A DNA stretch of 64,000 nucleotides from Acidothermus sp. (GCA_023512015.1 JAIMAI010000003.1:31449-95448), one strand, 5' to 3'. Positions 40,387 to 50,581 are shown, counted from the first letter of the stretch. The notes: a model not told the origin generated them from the sequence alone. Program-made: numbers and translations.

Positions 40387-41196
40387 ATGGACGCAAGCGG
40401 CAAGGACGAGGGGTCGGCGAGTCGCACGGTCTGGCTCGAGGTCGCCGACGGCGTCGGCACCATCCGTCTCCACCGGCCTCCGGTAAACGCGCTCGACTCG
40501 GCGATGCAGGACCAGCTCCGCGCGGTGGCGGAGGAAGCGGCGCGGCGGGACGACGTCCGGGCGGTCGTCCTCTACGGCGGACCGCGGGTCTTCGCCGCCG
40601 GCGCGGACGTGCGGGAGATGGCGGCCATGACCCGGGAGGAGATGGCCGAACGCGCCGGCCCGCTCCAGGCGGCGTTCGACGCCGTGGCGGAGATCCCGAA
40701 GCCCGTCGTCGCCGCGATCACCGGATATGCCCTCGGCGGAGGCTGCGAGCTGGCCCTCACCGCGGACCACCGCATTTGCGCGGACGACGCCCGCCTCGGC
40801 CAACCGGAGATCTTGCTCGGCCTCATCCCGGGTGCCGGGGGGACGCAGCGGCTCCCTCGGCTCATCGGAGTGGCCCGAGCCAAGGAGCTGATCTACACAG
40901 GCCGGATGGTCGACGCGGCCGAGGCGCTGCGGTTGGGCCTGGTGGACGAGGTGGTGCCGGCCGCGGAGGTGTACGCCGCGGCTCAGGCGTGGGCCGAGCG
41001 GTTCGTCGGTGGCCCGGCGCGGGCCCTGGCCGCCGCGAAGCGGGCGATCGACCGCGGGACCGAACTCCCGCTGCCGGAGGCGCTCGGTGTGGAACGCGAG
41101 GAATTCGTGGCGCTCTTCGGCACCGAAGATCGGGAGATCGGCATGCGCTCGTTCCTGGAGTCGGGCCCGGGGAAGGCCCGTTTCGTCGGCCGCTGA
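40387..41196 (+). CDS. Enoyl-CoA hydratase/isomerase family protein
   Basis: A 269-residue crotonase-fold protein. The oxyanion hole region is FAAGADVREMAAM, and both catalytic glutamates of true enoyl-CoA hydratases are present: one in GYALGGGCELALTADHR and one in QPEILLGLIPGAGGTQRLPRLIG. Hydration of trans-2-enoyl-CoA is therefore likely. It could act with the thiolase, hydroxyacyl-CoA dehydrogenase and ETF encoded in the window, though they are not in one operon. Confidence 0.93.
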   Translation: MDASGKDEGSASRTVWLEVADGVGTIRLHRPPVNALDSAMQDQLRAVAEEAARRDDVRAVVLYGGPRVFAAGADVREMAAMTREEMAERAGPLQAAFDAVAEIPKPVVAAITGYALGGGCELALTADHRICADDARLGQPEILLGLIPGAGGTQRLPRLIGVARAKELIYTGRMVDAAEALRLGLVDEVVPAAEVYAAAQAWAERFVGGPARALAAAKRAIDRGTELPLPEALGVEREEFVALFGTEDREIGMRSFLESGPGKARFVGR

Positions 41197-41258
41197 GCCG
41201 CCGTTCTCCGCCGTCCGGATCACGACTTTGTCCGACCCGGCCGGGCGCGCCGTCCGGA

Positions 41259-42773
41259 CTACCGGGACGGGTCGCCGTCCGAGAGGGCGTCGGCGGCGAG
41301 ACCGAGCGGCGGTGCGCCGAGCCGCAGTAGCGCCGCGTGGAAGCGGGGGTGGGAATACCCGCTTCCCCAGAGGTCGCGAGCTTTCTCCTGGACCGAACGG
41401 ATGACCAGCTTCCCCCAGGTGTAGCGGCCGTAGGTCGGGTCGAACGTGGCACGCCTGGCCTCCGAGAGCGCCGCCGGACCGGCGAGGAAGGCGTCCGCGG
41501 CGAACCGGGCGGCGGCGTCCGTCACGGTCATCGCACCGGTGTGAATCCCGATCGCCGCCGCGAGTCGGGTCACCCGCACCAGCGCCTCGATCGCCATTCC
41601 GATCACCATGCGGGGGTCGCCGGCGCGAAACCCGAGGTCGACGCAGAGCTCTTCGACGTAGTGCGCCCACCCTTCGGTGAAAGCCGGGGAAATGAGGACT
41701 TGGCGCACCAGGGACGGCGCCCGCCGCAGCGCCCGCCCGTGGGCGAAATGCCCGGGCGAGACCTCGTGAATGGTGATCAGCGGCAGGGTGGTGCGGGAGA
41801 AGACTTTCAGCCAGGATTCGACGTCCTCCGCCGGCCAGCTCGGGTCGGGCGGCGTGACCCAGTAGAACGACGGGCAGTCCGGCTCACCGGGGGCAGCCCA
41901 CGCCAGCATCGCCATCCCCCAGCGCCGCGACTCCGGGGCGGGACCCACGACACATTCCCCGTCCACGTAGGGGACCAGCTCGTGGCGTGCGGTGAAGGCG
42001 AGGACCTCCTCCACCTGCTCTTGCGCTTCGACGAGAACCCCACCTGCGTCCGGGTGGTCGGCGAGCAACCGCTCGATCACCTCAGCCGGGGTGGCGTCCG
42101 GGTCGATTTGGGCGCACGCCTCCCGCAGCAGGGCCGCAAGGCGGTCGCGTTCGGCGTCCGCCTGCTCGGCAAGACGTCCGAGATCGACGCTGAGGGCCTC
42201 TCCCGCACCCATGAGGCGGGCAAGCTCCGGCCCGCCGATCGCGACATCCGGCGGGCCGAGTTCGGCGGCCTTTTCGAGGTGGGCCACGAAGCGGCGATGC
42301 GCGTCCCGGGCGGCGCGGATCACGTCGTCCGAACCGTCCAGCCCGGCGGCGAGCCCCTGCGCCGGGCCGAGCAGCGCCTGCGCCACCGGGGCGGGGACGG
42401 CGTCCATCGCCTCGATCGCCATGTCGACCGCGTCCGGCCAGGCGGCCAGGTGGGTGTGTTTCGCAGCCTCGCGGTCCTCCTTCGGGGCGTATTCGCGGTC
42501 GTAGCAGGAGATGTCGAGGTTGGCGAGGTGGACGATCGGGTTCCGTCGGTGCATCTCCAACTCGCCGAAGAAAACCCGCAGCGCGGCTTCGAAAGCCGCG
42601 ACGTGCGCTTCGTCGTGCGGGTCGGCCAGCGGCGGGCCGCCGAGGCGCGCAAGGCCGGCGCGGACGCCGTCCGGCGAGAGGTCCTGAATGCGCCCGTCGT
42701 AGTCGTGTAATCCGGCACCTTCGCGGGCTTCGGCAACTTGGAGATCGCAGATCGCGCGGAGTCGGTCGTCCAT
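41259..42773 (-). CDS. DUF885 family putative metallopeptidase
   Basis: A 504-residue protein of the DUF885 family. It contains the putative zinc motif IHEVSPGHFAHG (HExxxGH type) and the downstream FTEGWAHYVEEL with a likely third Glu ligand, as in other DUF885 proteins. No signal peptide is visible, so it is probably cytoplasmic. Substrate is unknown. The start ATG 42773 is 6 nt after a TAGCGT hexamer. Confidence 0.88.
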   Translation of the reverse strand: MDDRLRAICDLQVAEAREGAGLHDYDGRIQDLSPDGVRAGLARLGGPPLADPHDEAHVAAFEAALRVFFGELEMHRRNPIVHLANLDISCYDREYAPKEDREAAKHTHLAAWPDAVDMAIEAMDAVPAPVAQALLGPAQGLAAGLDGSDDVIRAARDAHRRFVAHLEKAAELGPPDVAIGGPELARLMGAGEALSVDLGRLAEQADAERDRLAALLREACAQIDPDATPAEVIERLLADHPDAGGVLVEAQEQVEEVLAFTARHELVPYVDGECVVGPAPESRRWGMAMLAWAAPGEPDCPSFYWVTPPDPSWPAEDVESWLKVFSRTTLPLITIHEVSPGHFAHGRALRRAPSLVRQVLISPAFTEGWAHYVEELCVDLGFRAGDPRMVIGMAIEALVRVTRLAAAIGIHTGAMTVTDAAARFAADAFLAGPAALSEARRATFDPTYGRYTWGKLVIRSVQEKARDLWGSGYSHPRFHAALLRLGAPPLGLAADALSDGDPSR

Positions 42774-42779
42774 GGGCCG

Positions 42780-42785
42780 ACGCTA
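42780..42785 (-). promoter_or_regulatory. -10 hexamer TAGCGT (leaderless DUF885 gene)
   Basis: The minus-strand TAGCGT ends 6 nt before ATG 42773. No Shine-Dalgarno is seen. Confidence 0.5.
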
Positions 42786-42813
42786 CCGCGAGATCGGCGC
42801 GCCGCCGGACCGA

Positions 42814-42819
42814 TAGGCT
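42814..42819 (+). promoter_or_regulatory. -10 hexamer TAGGCT (etfBA)
   Basis: TAGGCT lies 77 bp before the etfB start, immediately before three 15-bp repeats. Transcription starting near 42826 would place most of the repeats in the 5' untranslated leader. Confidence 0.45.
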
Positions 42820-42822
42820 CCT

Positions 42823-42867
42823 TTCGTCGAACCGGGCTTCATCGAACCGGGCTTCGTCGAACCCGGC
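42823..42867 (+). repeat. Three 15-bp tandem repeats in the etfB leader
   Basis: The units are TTCGTCGAACCGGGC, TTCATCGAACCGGGC and TTCGTCGAACCCGGC. Units 1 and 3 contain the palindrome TTCGTCGAA. They end 29 bp before etfB. Confidence 0.85.
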
Positions 42868-42896
42868 CGACGAGGCCGAGGGGCAAGGAGCGGCGT

Positions 42897-43679
42897 ATGC
42901 GGGTCGTGGTGCTCGTCAAACAGGTGCCGGATACCTGGTCGCCGAAGCGTCTGCGGCCGGGGGATTTCTTGCTGGACCGGGCCGCCGCCGACGGGGTGGT
43001 CAACGAGCTCGACACCTACGCCGTCGAGGAGGCTTTGCGCATCAAGGAAAAACACGACGACACCACAGTGATCGCGCTGACCATGGGGCCGCCTCCTGCA
43101 GTCGAAGTGGTGCGCAAGGCGTTGCAGATGGGAGCCGACGAGGGCGTGCACGTCGTCGACGACGCGCTCGCCGGCAGCGACGCGATGGTCTCCTCGTTGG
43201 TGCTGGCGGCGGCGATCGAACGGATCGGTTTCGACCTGGTGATCACCGGGGTGGAATCCACCGATGCGCGCATGGGGGTGCTGCCGGCGATGCTCGCGGA
43301 ACGGCTCGGTGCCGCGCAGGCCACCCTCGCCGCGGAGGTGAAGGTGGACGGTCGGGAAATCTCGGTTCGTCGGCTGGCCGGGGGCCGCGAATTCGACGTC
43401 GTCGCGCCGTTGCCGGCGGTGGTGAGCGTGGTGGAGAAAATCAACGAGCCGCGGTACCCCTCCTTCAAAGGAATCATGGCGGCGAAATCGAAACCGCTCA
43501 CCACGCTGAGCGCCGCCGACCTCGGGTTGGATTCGAACCGTGTCGGCCTCGCCGGTTCGGCGACCGAAGTCGTGGCCGCCGAGGAGCGATCGGCGGAGCG
43601 GGCGCGAGTGGTGATTCACGACGAAGGTGACGCGGCCGCACGCATCGTCGAATTCCTCGCGTCGCGGAAATTGTTGTGA
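42897..43679 (+). CDS. etfB: Electron transfer flavoprotein subunit beta
   Basis: EtfB (260 aa) carries AMP and, with EtfA, passes electrons from acyl-CoA dehydrogenases to the respiratory chain. It begins MRVVVLVKQVPDTWSP and contains the family motif NELDTYAVEEALRIKEK and the C-terminal PRYPSFKGIMAAKSKP signature. An AAGGAGCGGCGT ribosome site precedes ATG 42897; the open frame upstream to 42738 is not coding. etfA follows after 63 bp. Confidence 0.96.
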   Translation: MRVVVLVKQVPDTWSPKRLRPGDFLLDRAAADGVVNELDTYAVEEALRIKEKHDDTTVIALTMGPPPAVEVVRKALQMGADEGVHVVDDALAGSDAMVSSLVLAAAIERIGFDLVITGVESTDARMGVLPAMLAERLGAAQATLAAEVKVDGREISVRRLAGGREFDVVAPLPAVVSVVEKINEPRYPSFKGIMAAKSKPLTTLSAADLGLDSNRVGLAGSATEVVAAEERSAERARVVIHDEGDAAARIVEFLASRKLL

Positions 43680-43742
43680 ACGGCCGAAATTGACGTCGAG
43701 GGGCGGAATTCGGTCCGAGCCGGCTGTGGAGGGAGCGGTGCT

Positions 43743-44708
43743 GTGAGCCAGGTCTTGGTCGTCGTCGACCATTTGGACGGCGTAGTGTCCCGCCCGGTTC
43801 TGGAAGCGCTGACCGCCGCCCGCGGGCTCGGCGAGGCGGTCGCGGTCGCCGTGGGCTCCGGCTCGGGTGCCGCGGTGGAGCGGCTCGGGGAGTACGGCGC
43901 TACGGAGGTCGTGGTCTGTGAGGACCCGAGCGTGACCTCGGTGCTGGTCGCGGGTGTGGTGGAACTCCTGGCCCGGCTGGTCGGGGAACGCGCACCGCTG
44001 GCGGTGCTGGTGCCGTCCACCCCGGAAGGTAAGGAGATCGCCGGCCGTTTAGCGGTCCGTATCGACGGTGGGGTGCTCACCGACGTCGTCGAGGTGAGAT
44101 GGGACGGCGGCGAGCTGCGAGCGGTGCAGGCGGCATTCGGGGGGTCGACGATGGTGACCTCCCGGGTGCGGCGCGGGGTGCCGGTCCTCACGTGGCGGCC
44201 GAACAGCCTTGCCGCTACGCCCGCCCCGGTGAGTCCCCGGGTGACAGAGGCACCCGCTCCTACGATCTCCGGGGGACACGCTCGGGTCAGAGCGACCCGC
44301 ATGGCCGCCGCCAGCGGGCGCCCCGCACTCACGGAGGCCTCGGTCGTGGTGGCCGGGGGGCGGGGCGTGGGCAGCGCGGAGAACTTCCGACTCATCGAGG
44401 AACTCGCCGATGCCCTGGGAGCGGCGGTCGGTGCGTCCCGGGCGGCCACGGACGCCGGGTGGCTCCCGCACACCGCGCAGGTAGGCCAGACCGGAGCCAC
44501 GGTTTCCCCCGACCTGTACATCGCGTGCGGGATTTCCGGAGCGATTCAGCACCTGGCCGGAATGCAGACGGCGAAAACCATTGTCGCGATCAACAAGGAC
44601 CCCGAAGCTCCGATATTCCAGGTGGCCGATTTCGGGGTGGTCGGGGATTTGCACACGATCGTGCCCCAACTCACCGCAGAAATCCGGGCCCGTCGCGTTC
44701 AGGAGTAG
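43743..44708 (+). CDS. etfA: Electron transfer flavoprotein subunit alpha
   Basis: EtfA (321 aa) binds FAD. The C-terminal FAD domain is complete: [33 protein letters not shown], then [32 protein letters not shown] and [20 protein letters not shown]. The N-terminal domain begins [15 protein letters not shown] 43743 follows GGAGGGAGCGG. The last 10 bp overlap the convergent threonine-aldolase-like gene. Confidence 0.96.
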   Translation: MSQVLVVVDHLDGVVSRPVLEALTAARGLGEAVAVAVGSGSGAAVERLGEYGATEVVVCEDPSVTSVLVAGVVELLARLVGERAPLAVLVPSTPEGKEIAGRLAVRIDGGVLTDVVEVRWDGGELRAVQAAFGGSTMVTSRVRRGVPVLTWRPNSLAATPAPVSPRVTEAPAPTISGGHARVRATRMAAASGRPALTEASVVVAGGRGVGSAENFRLIEELADALGAAVGASRAATDAGWLPHTAQVGQTGATVSPDLYIACGISGAIQHLAGMQTAKTIVAINKDPEAPIFQVADFGVVGDLHTIVPQLTAEIRARRVQE

Positions 44709-45838
44709 CCGATGGCCTGCTCGTGCGGGCCGCGGGAGTGGGCGCGCATTTCTTCCTCGATAGCCGCAGCGAATTCGTCGACGTCCGATTCCGTGGTATC
44801 GAAGGCGCACATCCAGCGCACTTCACCGTTTCCTTCGTCCCACACGTAGAACGGGAAGCGGTCCTGCAACGCGTCGGTCACCGCCGGGGGAAGAATCGCG
44901 AAGACCGCGTTGGCCTGCACCGGCTGCGTGATCCGCACTCCCGGGATCCGGCCGACCGCGTCGGCGAGTCGTGCGGCCATGGCGTTGGCCCGCCTGGCGT
45001 TGGCCAGCCACAAATCGGTGCCGAGCAGCCGCTCGAATTGCGCTGCGATGAACCGCATCTTGGACGCCAGCTGCATGTTCATCTTGCGCAGGTAGCGCAG
45101 GCCCTCTCCCCGAGTCGGGTCGAGCACGACGAGGGCTTCCCCGAACGCCAGCCCATTCTTCGTGCCTCCGAAACTCACCAGGTCGACTCCGGCATCCGTG
45201 GTGAGGGCCCGGAGGGGGACGTCGAGGGATGCGGCCGCGTTGGCCAGCCGGGCGCCGTCCAGGTGAAGCGTCATGCCGCGGGCGTGGGCGAATTCCGCGA
45301 TCGCCGCGATTTCCTCGGGGGTGTAAACGGTTCCCAACTCCGTGGCGTTGGTGAGCGAGACGACGGTGGGCTGGGCATGGTGTTCGTCCCCTCGGCCGCG
45401 CAGCCGATCGGCGATCGCCTCGACGGTGAGCTTTCCGTTCGTGGTGGGGATCGCCAAGAGTTTCAATCCTGCGATTTTCTCCGGCGCCCCGCATTCATCG
45501 GTGTTGATGTGTGCGGTCTGGGCGCAGACCACGGCGTCCCACGGACGGGTCGCGGCTTGGAGTCCGACAACGTTGGCTCCGGTGCCGTTGAAGACGAAAT
45601 ACACCTCGGCCCGTTCCCCGAAGTGCCGCCGGAATATCTGGGTGGCCGCTTCGGTGTACGGGTCGGCGCCGTAGGCGAGGACGTGGCCGACGTTGGCCCG
45701 CGCGATCGCATCGAGGATCTCCGGGTGGATACCCGCGCAGTTGTCGCTGGCAAAACTGCGGCGCATTACGCGCGGCGGCGGGGTGCCGGCCGTCGGGAAT
45801 TCGTTTCCGCTCGTCACGTCGTGCTCAGCTCTCCCCAT
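44699..45838 (-). CDS. Low-specificity threonine aldolase / beta-eliminating lyase family
   Basis: A 379-residue PLP-dependent fold-type I enzyme. RRSFASDNCAGIHPEIL at the N-terminus, HLDGARLANAAASL in the middle and the PLP lysine in VSFGGTKNGLAFGEAL identify the threonine aldolase/beta-eliminating lyase group. L-threonine cleavage to glycine and acetaldehyde is the most likely activity but other beta-eliminations are possible. A GAGAGGTATTC ribosome site precedes ATG 45838; the first ~25 residues are not conserved, and a start at MRRSFASDN is possible. Confidence 0.88.
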   Translation of the reverse strand: MGRAEHDVTSGNEFPTAGTPPPRVMRRSFASDNCAGIHPEILDAIARANVGHVLAYGADPYTEAATQIFRRHFGERAEVYFVFNGTGANVVGLQAATRPWDAVVCAQTAHINTDECGAPEKIAGLKLLAIPTTNGKLTVEAIADRLRGRGDEHHAQPTVVSLTNATELGTVYTPEEIAAIAEFAHARGMTLHLDGARLANAAASLDVPLRALTTDAGVDLVSFGGTKNGLAFGEALVVLDPTRGEGLRYLRKMNMQLASKMRFIAAQFERLLGTDLWLANARRANAMAARLADAVGRIPGVRITQPVQANAVFAILPPAVTDALQDRFPFYVWDEGNGEVRWMCAFDTTESDVDEFAAAIEEEMRAHSRGPHEQAIGYS

Positions 45839-45914
45839 GAATACCTCTCGCCGGTACGGGATTCGGGCACCTCCGGTTGCGGCATATTCGGCCTCTCTCT
45901 CGATATTCGGCCTC

Positions 45915-46667
45915 TCACTCGGCCAGCCAGAGCCTCGTGCCGTTCACGTCGGCCGCGGGACGACGCCAGAGGTTCGCGATTTCCGCGGCGAGTGTGTCGA
46001 CGTCCGTGTACCCCTCGAAGGATTTCTGCGGCTCGGCCTGCCGCATCTGCGCAGTGACCAAAGCCCGGACGACGACGATGACCGCGGCGGCGCTGGTCCC
46101 GGTGAAAGCGTCGGCGAGCGCGAGAGTCCACGCCTCGGCGGCTGCTTTCGCCGCGGCGTAGGCGGCGGCGGTGGCCTGCGGGCGATGCGCGGCGGTAGCG
46201 GAGACCAGGACGAACCGCCCCGCCCGTGCGGCGAGCAGCGGGTCGTGAAACGCCTTGCTCGTGTGCTGGACGGTGCGCACCAACCGCTCGGCGAGCCACT
46301 CCCAGTCGTTCAGGTCGACGTCGCGGAGGGGAGTGCCTCCCCGCCACCCCCCGACGAGGTGCACCAGCCCGTCGACGTGGCCGAATTGCGCCACGAGCTG
46401 GTCCGCCCAGCGTCGGGTGGCAGCCTCGTCGCCCAGATCGACGACCATCGGGTGGGCGCAAGGTCGGCCGGTGTGCGGGGGACTCAATGCGGCGTTCAAC
46501 GATTCCGCAAGCGGTCGAATCTTGTCGATCCGGTGGTCTGCGAGGACGACCTGCGCCCCTGCCTCCGTGAGGGTCTTGGCGACCGCGGGTCCGGCGGCCC
46601 CTCCGGCCCCGGCGACGACGACCAGTGCGTCCCGCAGGGCGGTGGCCTCGTCGTCCGCGCTCGTCAT
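45915..46667 (-). CDS. Short-chain dehydrogenase/reductase
   Basis: A 250-residue SDR. The cofactor loop is VVAGAGGAAGPAVAKTL, a relaxed version of the usual TGxxxGIG. The catalytic Ser is in LVSATAAHRP, and the YxxxK is in AAAYAAAKAAAEAW. ATG 46667 is preferred: an upstream in-frame ATG at 46718 overlaps a TATGCT hexamer that looks like the gene's own -10 element. Substrate unknown. The gene is divergent from the cysteine desulfurase. Confidence 0.85.
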   Translation of the reverse strand: MTSADDEATALRDALVVVAGAGGAAGPAVAKTLTEAGAQVVLADHRIDKIRPLAESLNAALSPPHTGRPCAHPMVVDLGDEAATRRWADQLVAQFGHVDGLVHLVGGWRGGTPLRDVDLNDWEWLAERLVRTVQHTSKAFHDPLLAARAGRFVLVSATAAHRPQATAAAYAAAKAAAEAWTLALADAFTGTSAAAVIVVVRALVTAQMRQAEPQKSFEGYTDVDTLAAEIANLWRRPAADVNGTRLWLAE

Positions 46668-46803
46668 GACCGGTCGTGTCTCGCTTCGTGGCTCGCGATC
46701 GAAATCCCCTTGGAGCATAGGTCGCGGCGGGGAACGGGTTTGCCGCAGGCGTCGGCCCGGCAGGCGAAGGTGATCGTTTAGCTGGTCGCTGAAGCGGTCG
46801 GGT

Positions 46804-46809
46804 TAGGCT
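46804..46809 (+). promoter_or_regulatory. -10 hexamer TAGGCT before the cysteine desulfurase
   Basis: TAGGCT ends 7 nt before an in-frame ATG at 46817, 78 bp upstream of the conventional start at 46895. It is either a leaderless upstream start or the promoter of an 80-nt leader. Confidence 0.45.
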
Positions 46810-46894
46810 GGGTGCGATGTCGTTTCTCGGTGATACCCCTCGCGTGTCGACCCCGGGTCGAGAGATACGCCCGGCCGGCCAAGGGGAGCGGTCC

Positions 46895-48085
46895 ATGACT
46901 TATCTCGATCACGCAGCGACGACGCCGATGCTTCCGGAGGCGATCGAGGCGATGACGGCGCTCCTGCCGGTGGTGGGGAATCCGTCGTCGCTACATGCCG
47001 CGGGCCGTGCGGCGCGGCGGGTGGTCGAGGAATCCCGCGAAACGATCGCCGAAGCCATCGGTGCCCGGCCGGGCGACATCCTCTTCACCTCGGGAGGTAC
47101 GGAGTCCGACAACCTTGCGGTCAAGGGAATCTTCTGGGCTCGACGTGCCGCCGATCCGCGGCGTCGGCGCATTCTCGTCGGCGCGGCCGAGCATCACGCC
47201 GTCCTCGACACGGTGACGTGGCTAGCCGCGCAGGAGGGAGCCGAGCCGGTTTTCTTGGAGGTCGATCCGGTCGGTCGGGTGCATGCCGATACCGTCCGTA
47301 AGGCGATCGCGGAGTCTCCCGAGACCGTGGCGTTGGTCAGCGTGATGTGGGCTAATAACGAAGTCGGCACCATCTCCCCGATTTCGGATATTGCCGAGGT
47401 GTGCCGGGAATTCGGCGTCCCGTTGCACTGCGACGCCGTCCAGGCGGTGGGGCAGATACCGGTGGATTTTGCGGCCTCGGGCGTGGATGCTTTGACGTTC
47501 ACCGGCCACAAGCTCGGAGGGCCGCTCGGGGTGGGTGCGCTCGTCGTCCGTCGTGACGTCGCGGTGACGCCCGTGTTGCACGGCGGCGGCCAGGAAAGGG
47601 ACATCCGTTCCGGTACGTTGGACACCCCGGCCATCGCCGGTTTCGCCGCGGCGGTGCGGATCGCGGTGGCACGCCAACCGGAGCAGGCACACCACCTTCG
47701 TCGGCTGCGTGACCGGATCATCGCCGGCGTCCGCGCGCGTATTCCCGACAGCATTCTCGGCGGCGATCCGGACGGCGGAGTGGACCGTCGTCTCCCCGGG
47801 AATGCGCATTTCCTTTTCCCGGGCTGCGAAGGCGACGCGGTGCTCATGTTGCTGGATGCACAGGGAATCGCCTGTTCGACCGGATCGGCGTGCACGGCCG
47901 GCGTCGCCCGTCCGAGTCACGTCCTGCTCGCGATGGGGTTCGACGAGGAAACCGCGCGTTCTTCGGTGCGCTTCAGCCTCGGCCACACGTCGACCGCGGA
48001 GGACGTCGATCGGCTGCTCGCCGTTCTCCCGGGGGTGGTGGAGCGTGCCCGCCGGGCCGGCCTTCTCGCCGCGGCGCGGAGGTGA
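46895..48085 (+). CDS. Cysteine desulfurase (NifS/IscS family)
   Basis: A 396-residue PLP enzyme that removes sulfur from cysteine for tRNA thiolation and Fe-S clusters. It starts [16 protein letters not shown], has the HHAVLDT histidine region, [16 protein letters not shown], the PLP lysine in [15 protein letters not shown], and the catalytic Cys loop [24 protein letters not shown] 46895 has AAGGGGAGCGG upstream and gives the family N-terminus. An in-frame ATG at 46817 would add 26 residues. It lies immediately before mnmA, the usual partner arrangement in Actinobacteria. Confidence 0.94.
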   Translation: MTYLDHAATTPMLPEAIEAMTALLPVVGNPSSLHAAGRAARRVVEESRETIAEAIGARPGDILFTSGGTESDNLAVKGIFWARRAADPRRRRILVGAAEHHAVLDTVTWLAAQEGAEPVFLEVDPVGRVHADTVRKAIAESPETVALVSVMWANNEVGTISPISDIAEVCREFGVPLHCDAVQAVGQIPVDFAASGVDALTFTGHKLGGPLGVGALVVRRDVAVTPVLHGGGQERDIRSGTLDTPAIAGFAAAVRIAVARQPEQAHHLRRLRDRIIAGVRARIPDSILGGDPDGGVDRRLPGNAHFLFPGCEGDAVLMLLDAQGIACSTGSACTAGVARPSHVLLAMGFDEETARSSVRFSLGHTSTAEDVDRLLAVLPGVVERARRAGLLAAARR

Positions 48086-48090
48086 GCGGG

Positions 48091-49191
48091 ATGCGGGTGT
48101 TGGCCGCGATGTCGGGCGGCGTGGATTCCTCGGTGGCGGCCGCCCGCATGGTCGACGCCGGACACGAGGTGGTCGGCGTCCATCTCGCTTTGTCGAGCAC
48201 GCCGCTGTCGCATCGCGAGGGCGCCCGCGGCTGCTGTTCGTTGGAGGACGCACGGGACGCGCGGCGGGCCGCGGACGTGCTCGGGATTCCGTTCTACGTC
48301 TGGGATGTCGCGGAGCGTTTCCGCCGCGATGTCATCGAGGATTTCGTCTCCGAGTACGCGCAGGGGCGCACTCCCAATCCGTGCCTGCGGTGCAACGAGC
48401 GCATCAAGTTCGCCGCCGTGCTGGATCGTGCGCTGGCCCTCGGTTTCGACGCAGTCTGCACGGGGCATTACGCGCGAATTCTCGAGGGACCGGACGGGCC
48501 GGAATTGCATCGCGCGGTCGATCCCGCGAAGGATCAGTCGTACGTGCTCGGGGTATTGAACCGGACGCAGTTGGAACACGCGCTGTTCCCGCTTGGGGAG
48601 TCGTTGAAGACCGAGGTGCGGGCGGAAGCCGCCGCGCGTGGCCTTGCGGTCGCGACCAAGCCGGACAGCCACGACATCTGTTTCATCCCCGACGGCGACA
48701 CGGTGGGTTTTCTGCGGTCTCGTCTCGGCGATGCTCCCGGTGACATCGTCGATTCTTCCGGGCGGCGATTGGGGAGCCACGAGGGCACCTACGGCTTCAC
48801 CATCGGACAGCGCCGGGGGCTGCGTATCGGTATGCCGGCACCGGACGGCCGACCACGTTACGTGCTCGACATCTCACCGGTGACCCGGACGGTCACCGTC
48901 GGCACTGCGGAGGAATTGGCCGTCGCCGGACTGACCGGAATTCGCCCCATCTGGTGCGGCACGCCGCCGAGCGGTCCGATCGAATGCTCGGTGCAATTCC
49001 GTGCGCACGGGATTGCCGCTCCCGCCGTGATCGAGGTGAGCGACGACGAGGTCGAGGTCGAATTCCGGGGGCCGGTCCATGGGGTGGCTCCGGGGCAGGC
49101 GGCGGTTTTCTACAGCGGAACCCGCGTTCTGGGCTCGGCCACCATCGCCCGCACGCGACGGATCACGCCGCGCAGCACGACAGCTTGTTGA
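48091..49191 (+). CDS. mnmA: tRNA-specific 2-thiouridylase
   Basis: MnmA (366 aa) makes 2-thiouridine at U34 of Lys, Glu and Gln tRNAs using sulfur from the desulfurase. The PP-loop is [16 protein letters not shown]. The two catalytic cysteines are in [14 protein letters not shown] and [12 protein letters not shown]. GKxxGQR-type [10 protein letters not shown] is present. ATG 48091 follows GGAGGTGAGCGGG and lies 5 bp after the desulfurase stop. The last 29 bp overlap the convergent merA gene; the final ~10 residues ([13 protein letters not shown]) may be an adapted tail produced when merA was inserted. Confidence 0.95.
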   Translation: MRVLAAMSGGVDSSVAAARMVDAGHEVVGVHLALSSTPLSHREGARGCCSLEDARDARRAADVLGIPFYVWDVAERFRRDVIEDFVSEYAQGRTPNPCLRCNERIKFAAVLDRALALGFDAVCTGHYARILEGPDGPELHRAVDPAKDQSYVLGVLNRTQLEHALFPLGESLKTEVRAEAAARGLAVATKPDSHDICFIPDGDTVGFLRSRLGDAPGDIVDSSGRRLGSHEGTYGFTIGQRRGLRIGMPAPDGRPRYVLDISPVTRTVTVGTAEELAVAGLTGIRPIWCGTPPSGPIECSVQFRAHGIAAPAVIEVSDDEVEVEFRGPVHGVAPGQAAVFYSGTRVLGSATIARTRRITPRSTTAC

Positions 49192-50569
49192 CGTCGCGGG
49201 TGAAGGTTTGCGCGGCCAGTCGTAGGGCTTCGGCGGTGGTCAGATACGGCGACCACGTCTCGGCGATCTGGGCGACCGTCATTCGTGCCGACAAGGCATA
49301 GACCGCGGCGGCGATGACCTCGCCGGCATTGTGAGCGAGGATGTGAACGCCGAGAATCCGGCCGGTATCGGCCTCCGCGACGATTTTCACCAAACCGCGG
49401 GTATCCCGATTGACGATGGCCCGCGGCACCGCCGAGAGCGGCAATACCCGGCATTCGCAGCGGTAGCCGGCGGCGACCGCCTGCGCATCCGTGAGACCGG
49501 CCGACGCGATGGACGGCTCGGTGAAGGTCACCCGTGGGAGCGCGGAGTAATCGAGACGATCGGTGCCGTCCTGCAGCGCATTACGGATGGCGAGGCTTCC
49601 TTGCGCGGCCGCGACGTACACGAATTGTGGGCCGCCCGTCACGTCCCCGGCGGCCCAGATTCTCGGGTGGTTGGTCTGCTGGCGTGCATCGACCAGGACT
49701 TCTCCGCGGTCCCCGGTCTTCACATCGATTCGATCCAGTCCGAGTTGGGTGGTATTGGGACGCCGACCGGTAGCCACCAAGAGTCGATCGGCGGTGAGCG
49801 TGCGGGGTGTTCCAGCGATGTCCGCGTGGACGACGTATCCGGTCCCTTCGCGGGAGACCTGACGCACGTTCGCGGCGGTGTGCACGGTGATTCCTTCGTC
49901 GGCGAGCGCCGAGGTCAGGGCTTCGCTGATTTCCGGCTCCTCGAAGGGCGCGATCCGATCGAGCGCCTCAACGAGGGTGACCCGACTTCCCAACCGGGCG
50001 AAGAGTTGCGCCATTTCCAAACCCACGGCATTGCCCCCCAGCACGAGAAGGGAATCCGGGATTTCGGTGAGTTCCATAGCGGTGGTCGAGGTGAGGAATC
50101 CGGCGTCGGGGAGGCCCTCGATGGGGGGCGCCCACGGGCTTGCTCCGGTGGCGATGAGGTAGTGGTCGGCCTCGATGCGCTGGGTGCCGTCGTCCGTAGT
50201 GACTTCGAGCGCGGGGCCGGCGACGAAGGTGGCGTGGCCGCGCAGCAGGTGCCACCCGTAGTCGGCTGCGAGGTCGAGATATTTCTCGGCGCGTAGCTCG
50301 GTGACCAGCTCGTTCTTCCCCGCGATGAGCAGGGGGATGTCGATCGCTCCAGCGGAGGTCGCGATTCCCGGAAAATGTTGCGTAGCGGCGAGATGTCGGG
50401 TCGCTGCTGCCGCCAGTAGTGCCTTCGACGGGACACACCCTACGTTGACGCAGGTTCCCCCGACTCGGCCCCGCTCGATCATCACCACCTCGGCTCCGAC
50501 ATCACTTGCCGTGATGGCAGCAGCGAAGGCCGCCGCCCCCGATCCGATGATCGCTACGTCGTATCGCAC
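49163..50569 (-). CDS. merA: Mercuric reductase
   Basis: MerA (468 aa) reduces Hg(II) to volatile Hg(0) with NADPH in the cytoplasm. It has the FAD motif [15 protein letters not shown], the redox pair Cys40/Cys45 in [13 protein letters not shown], and the C-terminal vicinal pair Cys465-Cys466 (KLSCCAA) that distinguishes MerA from other flavin disulfide reductases. There is no N-terminal metal-binding NmerA domain. The start is GTG 50569, decided by AGGAGG exactly 6 nt upstream; longer in-frame starts would place that site inside the gene and run through the operator. Confidence 0.95.
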   Translation of the reverse strand: MRYDVAIIGSGAAAFAAAITASDVGAEVVMIERGRVGGTCVNVGCVPSKALLAAAATRHLAATQHFPGIATSAGAIDIPLLIAGKNELVTELRAEKYLDLAADYGWHLLRGHATFVAGPALEVTTDDGTQRIEADHYLIATGASPWAPPIEGLPDAGFLTSTTAMELTEIPDSLLVLGGNAVGLEMAQLFARLGSRVTLVEALDRIAPFEEPEISEALTSALADEGITVHTAANVRQVSREGTGYVVHADIAGTPRTLTADRLLVATGRRPNTTQLGLDRIDVKTGDRGEVLVDARQQTNHPRIWAAGDVTGGPQFVYVAAAQGSLAIRNALQDGTDRLDYSALPRVTFTEPSIASAGLTDAQAVAAGYRCECRVLPLSAVPRAIVNRDTRGLVKIVAEADTGRILGVHILAHNAGEVIAAAVYALSARMTVAQIAETWSPYLTTAEALRLAAQTFTRDVNKLSCCAA

Positions 50570-50575
50570 CGCCGA

Positions 50576-50581
50576 CCTCCT
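50576..50581 (-). promoter_or_regulatory. Shine-Dalgarno AGGAGG of merA
   Basis: A perfect AGGAGG on the minus strand, 6 nt before GTG 50569. It lies just downstream of the 20-bp palindrome and fixes the merA start. Confidence 0.8.

Noticed and set aside
49163..49191. Frameshift at the mnmA/merA junction
   Set aside because: Both proteins reach family-like C-termini, with MerA ending in the diagnostic Cys pair, so a simple 29-bp overlap is enough.
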